Program-made: the position numbers and the translations under genes
The notes under the pieces: model-generated
Seen by the model: the letters and a program-made list of their open reading frames with translations, nothing else
Told to the model about the DNA's origin: nothing
Database searches by the model: none
Source: Pseudomonas sp. MN1F
GTDB lineage: Bacteria > Pseudomonadota > Gammaproteobacteria > Pseudomonadales > Pseudomonadaceae
DNA: 47,972 bases
Reading direction: 5' to 3'
Assembly: GCF_009391885.1 (NCBI RefSeq)
Contig: NZ_VZII01000053.1
Location: 1 to 47,972, forward strand
Part shown: positions 9,266 to 17,574 of the stretch, piece by piece
Numbering within the stretch: position 1 is the first letter of the stretch
Layout: each line of letters opens with the position of its first letter

Positions 9266-10045
9266 TCAGAAGGTGTCCTTCCAAGACCTCAAAGCAGCAA
9301 AAACAGTGACCTGCGAGTCGTTTGAATGTCCCTTCCATTCGTCTGCTTTTTGTTTAACTAATGTTTCAGAGGTACGCAGGAAAGGGTTGGTCAGGCGTTC
9401 GAGGCCGATGGTGGATGGCAAGGTGATGCGATTTTCGGCGCGCAAACGGGTAACGTCTTCGAACCGTTGCAGAACGTGCGGGTTGCTGGGCTCCACGGCC
9501 TTGGCGAAGCGCAGGTTGCTCAGGGTGTATTCGTGGGTGCAGTAGACTTCAGTTTGCTCCGGCAGCGCTGCCAGGCGGGCGAGGGCCGGCTGCATCTGCT
9601 CCGGTGTGCCTTCGAACATGCGCCCGCAACCGGCGGCGAACAAGGTGTCGCCACAGAACAGCAGCGGTGTTGCCGGCTGGTCGCTGAAGTAGGCGATATG
9701 CCCCAGGGTGTGGCCCGGCACGGCCAGTATCTGGAAGTTCACCCCCAGCACGCTGACCTGGTCGCCCTCGTCCAGCGCCAGGTCGCGGCCCGGGATGTGC
9801 TCGCGGGCCGGGCCGCAGACGCGGGCGCCGGTCTTCTGCTTGAGGCGTTCGACACCACCGACATGGTCATGGTGGTGGTGGGTCACCAGGATGGTGTCCA
9901 GCGCCCAGCCGGGGTTGGCCGCCAGCCAGGCCTCCACCGGGCCGGCATCGCCGGGGTCGACCACCGCGCAGCGGCGTTTGGCAGTATCCTGTAACAACCA
10001 GATGTAGTTGTCGGAGAAAGCGGGAAGAGCGTCGATCTGTATCAT
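9266..10045 (-). CDS. gloB: Hydroxyacylglutathione hydrolase (glyoxalase II)
   Basis: Hydrolyses S-D-lactoylglutathione to glutathione and D-lactate, the second step of methylglyoxal detoxification in the cytoplasm. The 259-residue protein is a metallo-beta-lactamase fold enzyme with the dinuclear metal motif THHHHDHVGG at residues 55-64. The usual C-terminal substrate-binding region ends in LRSWKDTF. The start MIQIDALPAFSDNYIW is chosen because it matches the family start; an upstream in-frame ATG would add ten atypical residues. It is transcribed divergently from the methyltransferase gene at 10131. Confidence 0.95.
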   Translation of the reverse strand: MIQIDALPAFSDNYIWLLQDTAKRRCAVVDPGDAGPVEAWLAANPGWALDTILVTHHHHDHVGGVERLKQKTGARVCGPAREHIPGRDLALDEGDQVSVLGVNFQILAVPGHTLGHIAYFSDQPATPLLFCGDTLFAAGCGRMFEGTPEQMQPALARLAALPEQTEVYCTHEYTLSNLRFAKAVEPSNPHVLQRFEDVTRLRAENRITLPSTIGLERLTNPFLRTSETLVKQKADEWKGHSNDSQVTVFAALRSWKDTF

Positions 10046-10130
10046 GATGCGGATCCGTATCGCCAGGCGTGGCACATGAGGGCATCTTAGCCGCGATGGC
10101 GCGGTGCGAGAACCTTCGAGGGAGAGCGCA

Positions 10131-10904
10131 ATGACCGACCAAGCCTTTGCTCAGGCCGACCCGGAGTGGGTCGAGCTGATCAGCCTGGCCCGTGAGTGGT
10201 TCAACGGCCCACTCGGCCAGCTGATGTTGAAGGAAGAGGAAAAACTGCTGGAAGAAGAGCTCGGGCGCTTCTTCGGTGGCTACCTCGTGCACTATGGCCC
10301 CTGTGCCGAACCGCCGCCCAGTGCGCCACAGGTGCAGCGCAACGTTCGCCTTGGAGCACCGCTGCCGGGGGTGGAGATCGTCTGCGAGGAGCAGGCCTGG
10401 CCATTGAGCGAGCACGCCGCCGACGTGGTGGTGCTGCAGCATGGCCTGGACTTCAGCCTTTCGCCTCACGGCCTGCTGCGCGAGGCGGCCAGTGCGGTGC
10501 GCCCCGGCGGGCACCTGCTGATCGTCGGCATCAACCCCTGGAGCGGCTGGGGCCTGCGTCATTTCTTCAGCCATGGCGCCCTGCGCAAGGCGCGCTGCAT
10601 CTCGCCGTCACGGGTCGGCGACTGGCTCAACCTGCTGGGCTTCGCGCTGGAGAAACGCCGCTTCGGGTGCTATCGTCCGCCGCTCACTTCGCCGGCCTGG
10701 CAACAACGCCTGGCTGGCTGGGAACGGATGGCGGGTGGCTGGCAGAGTGCCGGCGGCGGGGTCTACCTGCTGGTGGCGCGCAAGATGGTGGTCGGCCTGC
10801 GGCCGTTGCGCCAGGTGCGCCGCGAGCCGATGGGCAAGCTGCTGCCGCTGCCGCTGGCCAAGGTCAACCGCAATGCCGCCCATCCGGACACCGAAAAGCA
10901 CTGA
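10131..10904 (+). CDS. SAM-dependent methyltransferase-like protein (YafS family)
   Basis: A 257-residue class I methyltransferase-like protein of unknown substrate. The recognisable part is the central HAADVVVLQHGLDFSLSPHGLLREAASAVRPGGHLLIVG stretch, matching motifs II and III of UbiE/BioC-type methyltransferases; the glycine-rich SAM loop is poorly conserved. The ATG is preceded by GGGAGAG at good spacing. The gloB-yafS-rnhA-dnaQ neighbourhood is also found in E. coli, which supports the family assignment. Its role has not been settled in any species that I know of. Confidence 0.85.
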   Translation: MTDQAFAQADPEWVELISLAREWFNGPLGQLMLKEEEKLLEEELGRFFGGYLVHYGPCAEPPPSAPQVQRNVRLGAPLPGVEIVCEEQAWPLSEHAADVVVLQHGLDFSLSPHGLLREAASAVRPGGHLLIVGINPWSGWGLRHFFSHGALRKARCISPSRVGDWLNLLGFALEKRRFGCYRPPLTSPAWQQRLAGWERMAGGWQSAGGGVYLLVARKMVVGLRPLRQVRREPMGKLLPLPLAKVNRNAAHPDTEKH

Positions 10905-10917
10905 ACATGAGTGGTAC

Positions 10918-11364
10918 ATGAGCGATAGCGTCGAGATGTATACCGATGGCGCCTGCAAGGGCAACCCTGGCCCGGGCGGCTGGGGCGTCCTGCTGGTCTT
11001 CAAGGGCGTCGAGAAGGAACTGTGGGGCGGCGAGCGCGAAACCACCAACAACCGCATGGAGCTGATGGCCGCGATCCAGGGGCTGATGGCACTCAAGCGT
11101 GAATGCGAAGTGGTGCTGACCACCGACTCGCAGTACGTGATGAAGGGCATCAACGAGTGGATGGTCAACTGGAAGAAGCGCGGCTGGAAGACAGCGGCCA
11201 AGGAGCCGGTGAAGAACGCCGACCTGTGGCAACAGCTTGACGAGCAGGTCAACCGCCACAAGGTCACCTGGAAGTGGGTGCGCGGCCACATCGGCCACCC
11301 CGGCAACGAACGCGCCGACCAACTGGCCAACCGCGGCGTCGAGGAAGTGCGCGCCAAGCGTTGA
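10918..11364 (+). CDS. rnhA: Ribonuclease HI
   Basis: Degrades the RNA strand of RNA-DNA hybrids in the cytoplasm. At 148 residues it keeps the same numbering as well-studied RNases H: catalytic Asp10 (YTDGACKGNPG), Glu48 (NRMELM), Asp70 (TTDSQYV), His124 and Asp134 (HIGHPGNERAD). The ATG at 10918 gives the family length; the frame remains open upstream inside the methyltransferase gene and should not be used. It follows the methyltransferase gene by 13 bases and precedes dnaQ. Confidence 0.97.
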   Translation: MSDSVEMYTDGACKGNPGPGGWGVLLVFKGVEKELWGGERETTNNRMELMAAIQGLMALKRECEVVLTTDSQYVMKGINEWMVNWKKRGWKTAAKEPVKNADLWQQLDEQVNRHKVTWKWVRGHIGHPGNERADQLANRGVEEVRAKR

Positions 11365-11415
11365 GCTGCGGTACAATCGCCGCCTTTGTAACTGATGCAA
11401 GTTGGAGCGCCCCGC

Positions 11416-12174
11416 GTGGAGCAGCAGCAAGATAAACGCCTGGTCATTCTCGATACCGAAACCACCGGTATGCCGGTCAGCGAAGGCCACCGTATCATCG
11501 AGATCGGCTGTGTCGAGGTCATCGGCCGGCGCCTGACCGGGCGGCACTTCCATGTCTACCTGCAGCCCGACCGCGAAAGTGACGAGGGCGCGATCAACGT
11601 CCACGGCATCACCGATGCGTTCCTGGTCGGCAAGCCGCGCTTCGCCGATGTGGCCGAAGAGTTCTTCGAATTCATTCAGGGCGCCACCCTGGTCATCCAC
11701 AACGCAGCGTTCGACGTCGGGTTCATCAACAACGAGTTCGCCTTGCTGGGGCAGAGCGACCGCGCCGATATTTCCAACCACTGCACCATCCTCGATACCC
11801 TGTTGCTGGCCCGTGCCCGCCACCCGGGGCAGCGCAACAGCCTCGATGCGCTGTGCAAACGCTACGACATCGACAACTCCGGCCGTGAACTGCACGGCGC
11901 ATTGCTCGACTCCGAGTTGCTGGCCGACGTCTACCTGGCGATGACCGGTGGCCAGACCAGCCTGTCGCTGGCTGGGCACGGGGCCGATGCTGACGGCGAT
12001 GGGCAGGGCACCGGTGGCAGCGAGATCCGTCGCATCGTCGGGCGGGCGCCGGGGCGGGTGATCATGGCCAGTGCCGAAGAGCTCGCGGCGCATGCCGAGC
12101 GGTTGGCGGCGGTGGCCAAGTCGGCGGGCGGGCCTTCGCTGTGGCAAACCCTGACCGAGGCACCGGCCAGCTGA
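11416..12174 (+). CDS. dnaQ: DNA polymerase III epsilon subunit (proofreading 3'-5' exonuclease)
   Basis: Proofreading subunit of the replicative polymerase, in the complex with the alpha and theta-like subunits. The exonuclease motifs are LDTETTG (Asp13, Glu15), HNAAFDVGFINNE and HGALLDSELLADVY, and a linker plus C-terminal alpha-binding tail follow. I prefer the GTG at 11416 (VEQQQDKRLVILDTETTG, 252 residues) because GGAG lies eight bases upstream. An in-frame ATG at 11395 would give 259 residues but has no ribosome site. A TACAAT hexamer just after rnhA could be a separate -10 box, but no good -35 is visible. Confidence 0.95.
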   Translation: MEQQQDKRLVILDTETTGMPVSEGHRIIEIGCVEVIGRRLTGRHFHVYLQPDRESDEGAINVHGITDAFLVGKPRFADVAEEFFEFIQGATLVIHNAAFDVGFINNEFALLGQSDRADISNHCTILDTLLLARARHPGQRNSLDALCKRYDIDNSGRELHGALLDSELLADVYLAMTGGQTSLSLAGHGADADGDGQGTGGSEIRRIVGRAPGRVIMASAEELAAHAERLAAVAKSAGGPSLWQTLTEAPAS

Positions 12175-12268
12175 ACGGCAAGCCTGCAGCGGCCTCTTCT
12201 CGGGCGCTGACAACATAAGGCTCAACTACCCTCAATAGGACAACAAGTCCTGCGCAGGGAGTTGCCGG

Positions 12269-14518
12269 ATGTACAAGGACCTCAAGTTCCCGATCCTCAT
12301 CGTCCATCGCGCCATCAAGGCCGACAGCGTTGCCGGCGAGCGCATCCGCGGCATCGCCGAGGAGCTGAGCCAGGACGGCTTCGCCATCATCAAGGCGGCC
12401 GATCACACCGAAGCGCGCCTGGTCGCCACCACCCACCATGGCCTGGCCTGCATGCTGATCGCCGCCGAGGGCGTCGGCGACAACACCCATTTGCTGCAGA
12501 ACATGGCCGAGCTGATACGCCTGGCCCGCCTGCGTGCGCCTAACCTGCCGATCTTCGCCCTGGGCGAACAGGTCACCCTGGAAAACGCCCCGGCCGAGGC
12601 CATGAGCGAGCTCAACCAGCTGCGCGGCATTCTCTACCTGTTCGAAGACACTGTGCCGTTTCTCGCCCGTCAGGTGGCGCGCGCCGCGCACAACTACCTT
12701 GATGGCCTGCTGCCACCGTTCTTCAAGGCCCTGGTACAGCACACCGCACAGTCCAACTATTCCTGGCATACGCCCGGCCACGGCGGCGGTGTGGCCTACC
12801 GCAAGAGCCCGGTCGGCCAGGCATTCCACCAGTTCTTCGGCGAAAATACCCTGCGCTCGGACTTGTCGGTCTCAGTGCCGGAACTGGGCTCGCTGCTCGA
12901 TCACACCGGCCCCTTGGCCGCTGCCGAGGCCCGTGCCGCGCGCAACTTCGGCGCCGACCATACCTTCTTCGTCATCAATGGCACCTCCACCGCCAACAAG
13001 ATCGTCTGGCACGCCATGGTCGGCCGCGATGACCTGGTGCTGGTCGACCGCAACTGCCACAAGTCGGTGGTCCACGCCATCATCATGACCGGCGCCATCC
13101 CCATCTACCTGTGCCCCGAACGCAACGAGCTGGGCATCATCGGCCCGATTCCGCTCAGCGAGTTCAGCCCTGAGTCGATCAAGGCCAAGGTGCTGGCCAA
13201 CCCGCTGGCCAAGGGGCGTGAGCCGCGGATCAAGCTGGCGGTGGTGACCAACTCCACCTACGACGGGCTGTGTTACCACGCCGGGCTGATCAAACAGGCG
13301 CTGGGCACCAGCGTCGAGGTGCTGCATTTTGACGAGGCCTGGTTCGCCTACGCGGCCTTCCATGAGTTCTTCGAGGGCCGCTACGCCATGGGCACCGCGT
13401 GCAGCGAGGGCAGCCCGCTGGTGTTCAGCACCCACTCCACCCACAAGCTGCTGGCCGCCTTCAGCCAGGCGTCGATGATCCACGTGCAGGATGGTGCCCA
13501 GCGCCAGCTGGACCGCGACCGCTTCAACGAAGCGTTCATGATGCATATCTCCACCTCGCCGCAATACAGCATCCTCGCCTCGCTGGACGTGGCTTCGACC
13601 ATGATGGAGGGGCCCGCCGGGCGCTCGCTGCTGCAGGAAATGTTCGACGAAGCCCTGAGTTTCCGCCGCGCCTTGGCCAACCTGCGCGAGCACATCGCCG
13701 CCGAGGACTGGTGGTTCAGCATCTGGCAGCCGCCAGCGGCGGAGGGTATCCAGCGCCTGGCGGCACAGGACTGGTTGCTGCAACCGGGCGCCGAGTGGCA
13801 TGGCTTTGGCGAAGTGGCGGACGACTACGTCCTGCTCGACCCGCTGAAGGTGACGTTGGTCATGCCCGGCTTGAGCGCGGGTGGCGTGTTGGGTGAATAC
13901 GGCATTCCAGCGGCGGTGGTCAGCAAGTTTCTCTGGGAGCGCGGGCTGGTAGTGGAGAAGACCGGCCTGTACAGCTTCCTGGTGCTGTTCTCGATGGGCA
14001 TCACCAAGGGCAAGTGGAGCACGCTGCTCACCGAGTTGCTGGAATTCAAGCGCCATTACGACGGCAACACGGCGCTCAGTAGCTGCCTGCCGAGCGTCGT
14101 CGCGGTCGATGCCGCACGTTACCAAGGGCTGGGCCTGCGTGACCTGTGCGACCAGTTGCACGACTGCTACCGGGCCAATGCCACGGCCAAGCAGCTCAAG
14201 CGGTTGTTCACGCGGTTGCCGGAGGTGGCCGTGAGCCCTGCACGGGCCTATGACCAGATGGTGCGCGGGGAGGTGGAAGCGGTGCCCATCGAGGCCCTGC
14301 TGGGCCGGGTTGCGGCGGTGATGCTGGTGCCATACCCGCCTGGGATTCCGCTGATCATGCCGGGCGAGCGGTTCACCGAAGCGACCCGCTCGATCCTCGA
14401 CTACCTGGCGTTTGCCCGGGCGTTCAACAGTGGCTTCCCGGGCTTCGTCGCCGATGTGCATGGCCTGCAGAATGAAGGCGGCCAGTACACGGTCGATTGC
14501 ATCAAGGAATGCGAATGA
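12269..14518 (+). CDS. ldcA: Lysine/ornithine/arginine decarboxylase, probably lysine decarboxylase
   Basis: PLP-dependent fold type I basic amino acid decarboxylase of 749 residues. By synteny with P. aeruginosa PA1818 (ldcA; often called ldcC in P. putida) it probably converts lysine to cadaverine. An N-terminal response-regulator-like wing domain (about 1-130) is followed by the PLP domain. Lys393 in STHSTHKLLAAFSQ forms the Schiff base, and HFDEAWFAYAAFH carries the cofactor-binding Asp. The C-terminal domain is of normal length. The ATG has AGGGAG upstream. Substrate choice among lysine, arginine and ornithine cannot be proved from sequence; neighbours favour lysine. Confidence 0.9.
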   Translation: MYKDLKFPILIVHRAIKADSVAGERIRGIAEELSQDGFAIIKAADHTEARLVATTHHGLACMLIAAEGVGDNTHLLQNMAELIRLARLRAPNLPIFALGEQVTLENAPAEAMSELNQLRGILYLFEDTVPFLARQVARAAHNYLDGLLPPFFKALVQHTAQSNYSWHTPGHGGGVAYRKSPVGQAFHQFFGENTLRSDLSVSVPELGSLLDHTGPLAAAEARAARNFGADHTFFVINGTSTANKIVWHAMVGRDDLVLVDRNCHKSVVHAIIMTGAIPIYLCPERNELGIIGPIPLSEFSPESIKAKVLANPLAKGREPRIKLAVVTNSTYDGLCYHAGLIKQALGTSVEVLHFDEAWFAYAAFHEFFEGRYAMGTACSEGSPLVFSTHSTHKLLAAFSQASMIHVQDGAQRQLDRDRFNEAFMMHISTSPQYSILASLDVASTMMEGPAGRSLLQEMFDEALSFRRALANLREHIAAEDWWFSIWQPPAAEGIQRLAAQDWLLQPGAEWHGFGEVADDYVLLDPLKVTLVMPGLSAGGVLGEYGIPAAVVSKFLWERGLVVEKTGLYSFLVLFSMGITKGKWSTLLTELLEFKRHYDGNTALSSCLPSVVAVDAARYQGLGLRDLCDQLHDCYRANATAKQLKRLFTRLPEVAVSPARAYDQMVRGEVEAVPIEALLGRVAAVMLVPYPPGIPLIMPGERFTEATRSILDYLAFARAFNSGFPGFVADVHGLQNEGGQYTVDCIKECE

Positions 14519-14720
14519 TCTCGACGCCGGTCTGCGCCAGTTCGAAGCGGTTTTCACCCAGGTGGTTGACGCGGTCGCCGATGGCCAGGCGGTAGGTGGT
14601 GATCGGTGCACCCAGTGCGCTGCCGTCCGCCTGGAGGGTGGATTCCTGGAACTCGTGCACGGGGTAGATACGGCCTTCGGCGTCACGGGCGTGGAATTGG
14701 CCGACCATTACTGCTGCCAT
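14502..14720 (-). CDS. Small conserved hypothetical protein, 72 residues
   Basis: A short gene convergent with and overlapping the end of the decarboxylase by 17 bases. The protein, beginning MAAVMVGQFHARDAEGRIY, has no signal peptide or membrane helix and looks like a small beta-rich protein (alternating hydrophobics, TTYRLAIGDRVNHLG). It is unknown to me by function. It starts with ATG after a weak GAGG, and its composition is protein-like with few rare residues. A real gene is more likely than chance, but this rests on appearance and on lying outside other genes. Confidence 0.65.
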   Translation of the reverse strand: MAAVMVGQFHARDAEGRIYPVHEFQESTLQADGSALGAPITTYRLAIGDRVNHLGENRFELAQTGVEIIRIP

Positions 14721-14878
14721 TTGGGTGAAAACCTCTGAATTACGTAGGAAATGTCTGTAGGGATAGACCGTTAAAGGTGGCTGGAAGTTTTCACACAGTG
14801 GAAAAAAATCCAGGCCACCGAGGAACGGTCATCTATAACTACTGACGTCCCTTTTCCCAGCAAAGGATGGATAACGCC

Positions 14879-15439
14879 ATGAGCCAGGTGTATTCGGTAG
14901 CGGTTGTCGTCGGCAGCTTGCGCAAGGATTCCTACAACCGCAAGGTGGCCCGCGCACTTTCGGAGCTGGCGCCGTCCAGCCTTGCCCTGAAGATTGTCGA
15001 GATTGGCGACCTGCCGCTGTACAACGAGGATGTCGAGGCTGAGGGGGTGCCCGAGGCGTGGAAGCGTTTTCGCGATGAGATCCGCCGCAGCGATGCGGTG
15101 TTGTTCGTTACCCCGGAGTACAACCGTTCGGTACCGGGCTGTTTGAAGAATGCCATCGACGTCGGCTCGCGGCCCTATGGGCAGAGTGCCTGGAGCGGCA
15201 AACCGACGGCGGTGGCGAGCGTGTCGCCAGGGGCCATAGGTGGGTTTGGTGCCAATCACGCCGTGCGCCAGTCGCTGGTGTTCCTCGACATGCCGTGCAT
15301 GCAGATGCCCGAGGCGTATATCGGTGGGGCGGCGAGCCTGTTCGATGAGGGCGGCAAGCTGAGTGACAAGACCCGGCCGTTCCTGCAGGGCTTTATCGAC
15401 AAGTTCGCTTCCTGGGTGAAGTTGAACCGGGCTGTCTGA
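14879..15439 (+). CDS. chrR: NADPH-dependent FMN reductase, ChrR-like quinone/chromate reductase
   Basis: Flavodoxin-fold FMN enzyme of 186 residues. It reduces quinones by two electrons, and in P. putida the close relative ChrR also reduces chromate. The phosphate-binding loop GSLRKDSYNRK lies near the N-terminus and the flavin ring contacts are in PEYNRSVPGCLKNAIDVGSRP. I recognise the sequence as very similar to P. putida ChrR from memory. The ATG at 14879 is chosen over the ATG at 14867 because AAGGAT lies ten bases upstream and the protein then matches family length. It stands alone, convergent with phnX. Confidence 0.88.
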   Translation: MSQVYSVAVVVGSLRKDSYNRKVARALSELAPSSLALKIVEIGDLPLYNEDVEAEGVPEAWKRFRDEIRRSDAVLFVTPEYNRSVPGCLKNAIDVGSRPYGQSAWSGKPTAVASVSPGAIGGFGANHAVRQSLVFLDMPCMQMPEAYIGGAASLFDEGGKLSDKTRPFLQGFIDKFASWVKLNRAV

Positions 15440-15457
15440 ATGCTTGCCACTGGTGCT

Positions 15458-15483
15458 GACGCGGTCCTGCAAAGGACCGCGTC
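15458..15483. terminator. Perfect 11-bp hairpin with GCAA tetraloop between convergent genes
   Basis: Arms 15458-15468 and 15473-15483 are perfectly complementary (GACGCGGTCCT on the left) around the GNRA tetraloop GCAA. The hairpin lies 19 bases after the chrR stop and nine bases after the phnX stop, so it can serve both convergent transcripts. There is no T-tract on the right side, so it may act as a transcript-end stabiliser or a weak terminator rather than a canonical one. Confidence 0.6.
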
Positions 15484-15492
15484 CCGGGTCTG

Positions 15493-16320
15493 TCAGAAGG
15501 ACTGAGGCATCTCACCCTTGGCCAGGCGGCGGTTGATGTCGGCCACTACCTCCGGCAGTTGGTTGATGGTGTCGATCAGGTAGTGCGGTCGCGAGCCGGC
15601 AAACAACTGATGAATGCGCTTGCGCTCGCTCTCCAGTTCCTCAGCGCTCAGTGCCTGGTAACCCTCCCAGGTCAGCCCCAGGGCATTGCCCGAGCACACC
15701 AGGGCCACGGTCCACATGCCGGCACGGCGCCCTTCGAGAATGCCCGGCACGGTGTCGTCGACCTTCACGCACGCCGCCACATCATCAATGCCCAAGGCAA
15801 TCACGTTGGCCAGGGCCTGGGCCGGCCATGGGCGGCCATTGGGGGTTTCGTCGGTGGCCACCACATGGTCGGCGACATAGCCGTTCTGCGCTGCCAGTTC
15901 TACCACCTTATCCATCACCACCTTCGGGTAGCCCGAGCAAGAACCGATCTTCAGGCCGTCCTGGCGCAGGCCGGTGAGGGTGTCCAGGGCGCCGGGGATC
16001 AATGCCGAGTGCACGGCGATCTTCTCGATCTGCAGCGGCATGAAGCGGTTGTAGATAGCGGTGACGTCATCGTCGGTCGGGGTGCGGCCGAACACCTTGC
16101 GGTAGCGCTCGGCGATCTCCGGCACATCGCACAGGGTGCGGATGTGGTCCCACTTGCCCATGCCCATCGGGCCGCGGGCTTCCTCGATGGACACTTGCAC
16201 GTCGAACTCGGCGAAGGCTTCGACGAAGATCTGGGTCGGGGCGAAGGAGCCGAAGTCGACCACGGTGCCGGCCCAGTCGAGGATGGCGGCTTGCAGCTGG
16301 GTAGGATTGCTGTAGTTCAT
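15493..16320 (-). CDS. phnX: Phosphonoacetaldehyde hydrolase (phosphonatase)
   Basis: HAD-family enzyme of 275 residues that cleaves phosphonoacetaldehyde to acetaldehyde and phosphate in the cytoplasm. The nucleophile is Asp15 in ILDWAGTVVDFG. Lys56 in GMGKWDHI forms the Schiff base with substrate, the feature that separates phosphonatase from other HAD enzymes. The start MNYSNPTQLQAAILDWAG is chosen over an ATG ten codons upstream for family length. It lies 35 bases after phnW in the same operon, completing 2-aminoethylphosphonate degradation. Confidence 0.95.
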   Translation of the reverse strand: MNYSNPTQLQAAILDWAGTVVDFGSFAPTQIFVEAFAEFDVQVSIEEARGPMGMGKWDHIRTLCDVPEIAERYRKVFGRTPTDDDVTAIYNRFMPLQIEKIAVHSALIPGALDTLTGLRQDGLKIGSCSGYPKVVMDKVVELAAQNGYVADHVVATDETPNGRPWPAQALANVIALGIDDVAACVKVDDTVPGILEGRRAGMWTVALVCSGNALGLTWEGYQALSAEELESERKRIHQLFAGSRPHYLIDTINQLPEVVADINRRLAKGEMPQSF

Positions 16321-16355
16321 GTGCGCTGATTCCTGAAATCGGGTGGGCAAAGGGG

Positions 16356-17462
16356 TTAGATGTCCAGCACTTCCATTTCCCGCAGCACGTCGGCCACGGC
16401 ATTGACGGCGGCCTGCATGCCGTCGGCACCGACCACGCCGATGCAGCCGACGCGGAACGTTTCAACCTGGGTCAGCTTGCCCGGGTAGAGGATGAAACCT
16501 TTGGCCTTGACCCGCTCGTAGAAGTCCTTGAACTGGTAGCGGGCATCGTTCGGCGCGTGGAAGGTGACGATGATCGGTGCCTGGATCTCGGCCGGCAGGA
16601 AGCTGCGCAGGCCGATGGCGGCCATGCCATCGAGCAGCGTCTTGCAGTTGTCGGCGTAACGTTGGTGGCGGACGGGCAGGCCACCTTCCTCGTTGTACTG
16701 CTGCAACGCTTCGTGCAAGGCGGCGACCACGTGGGTCGGCGGAGTGAAGCGCCATTGGCCGGTCTTGGCCATGTAGGCGTGCTGGTCGTGCAGGTCCATG
16801 GCCAGCGAGTGAGCATTGCCTTCAGCAGCGGCCAGGGCGGATTTTTCGGCGAACACAAAGCCCATGCCGGGCACACCTTCCAGGCACTTGCCGGAGGCGG
16901 CGATCAGCGCCTCGAAGGGGATTTCGCGGGCATTGATCGGCAGCGCGCCGAACGAGCTCATGGCGTCGATGATCAGGCGCTTGCCGTGGCCTTTGATCAC
17001 CTGGGCGATGTCCGCCAGCGGGTTGAGGATGCCGGTGCTGGTTTCGCAGTGGATCAGCGCCACGTGAGTGATGGCCGGGTCGGCGGCGAGCAGGCGGTCG
17101 ACGTCGGCGGCGGTGGTTGGCTGGTCTTCGGCGGTCTCGAAGGTGCTGTAGGTGCGGCCTAGCACTTTGCAGATCTTCGCCAGGCGTTGGCCATACGCGC
17201 CGTTGATCAGTACCAGGACCTTGCCTTCACGTGGCACCAGGGTGCCGATGGCCGCTTCCACGGCGAACGTGCCGCTGCCTTGCAGGGGCACGCAGTGGTG
17301 GCTGGCGCTGCCATCGATGATCGCCAGCAGTTGTTCACAGACGCTGGCGGTCAGTTGGTTGAAGTCGCGGTCCCAGGAGCCCCAGTCCACGAGCATGGCT
17401 TGGCGGGTGCGGATTGATGTGGTCAGTGGGCCGGGGGTCAGCAGGATCGGGGCGTTGCTCAT
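16356..17462 (-). CDS. phnW: 2-aminoethylphosphonate--pyruvate transaminase
   Basis: PLP-dependent class V aminotransferase, 368 residues, converting 2-aminoethylphosphonate and pyruvate to phosphonoacetaldehyde and alanine. Lys192 in AASGKCLEGVPG is the expected PLP lysine, and Asp166 in LIIDAMSSFG contacts the pyridine nitrogen. The start MSNAPILLTPGPLTTS is the family start; the longer frame adds 17 low-complexity residues. It is the first gene of phnW-phnX and is divergent from a LysR regulator that probably controls it. Confidence 0.95.
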   Translation of the reverse strand: MSNAPILLTPGPLTTSIRTRQAMLVDWGSWDRDFNQLTASVCEQLLAIIDGSASHHCVPLQGSGTFAVEAAIGTLVPREGKVLVLINGAYGQRLAKICKVLGRTYSTFETAEDQPTTAADVDRLLAADPAITHVALIHCETSTGILNPLADIAQVIKGHGKRLIIDAMSSFGALPINAREIPFEALIAASGKCLEGVPGMGFVFAEKSALAAAEGNAHSLAMDLHDQHAYMAKTGQWRFTPPTHVVAALHEALQQYNEEGGLPVRHQRYADNCKTLLDGMAAIGLRSFLPAEIQAPIIVTFHAPNDARYQFKDFYERVKAKGFILYPGKLTQVETFRVGCIGVVGADGMQAAVNAVADVLREMEVLDI

Positions 17463-17544
17463 TCCGTTATTCCTCGCAAGCGGTGGGCTGAAACTACGGG
17501 GCCTAGGTTGCAATTCGCCCTGCCATCAATCAAATTGTTTGTTG

Positions 17545-17559
17545 TTATACGAGCTATAA
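17545..17559. promoter_or_regulatory. Candidate LysR-type operator between phnW and lysR
   Basis: A dyad TTATA-CGAGC-TATAA lies in the 112-base divergent region, 15 bases before the regulator ATG. It fits the T-N11-A pattern of LysR-family binding sites. It is a single candidate chosen by eye and untested. Confidence 0.4.
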
Positions 17560-17574
17560 GTCGGGCCGATACCT

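Noticed and set aside
11364..11415. Separate promoter for dnaQ based on TACAAT
   Set aside because: No -35 element at 16-18 bases; cotranscription with rnhA is simpler.
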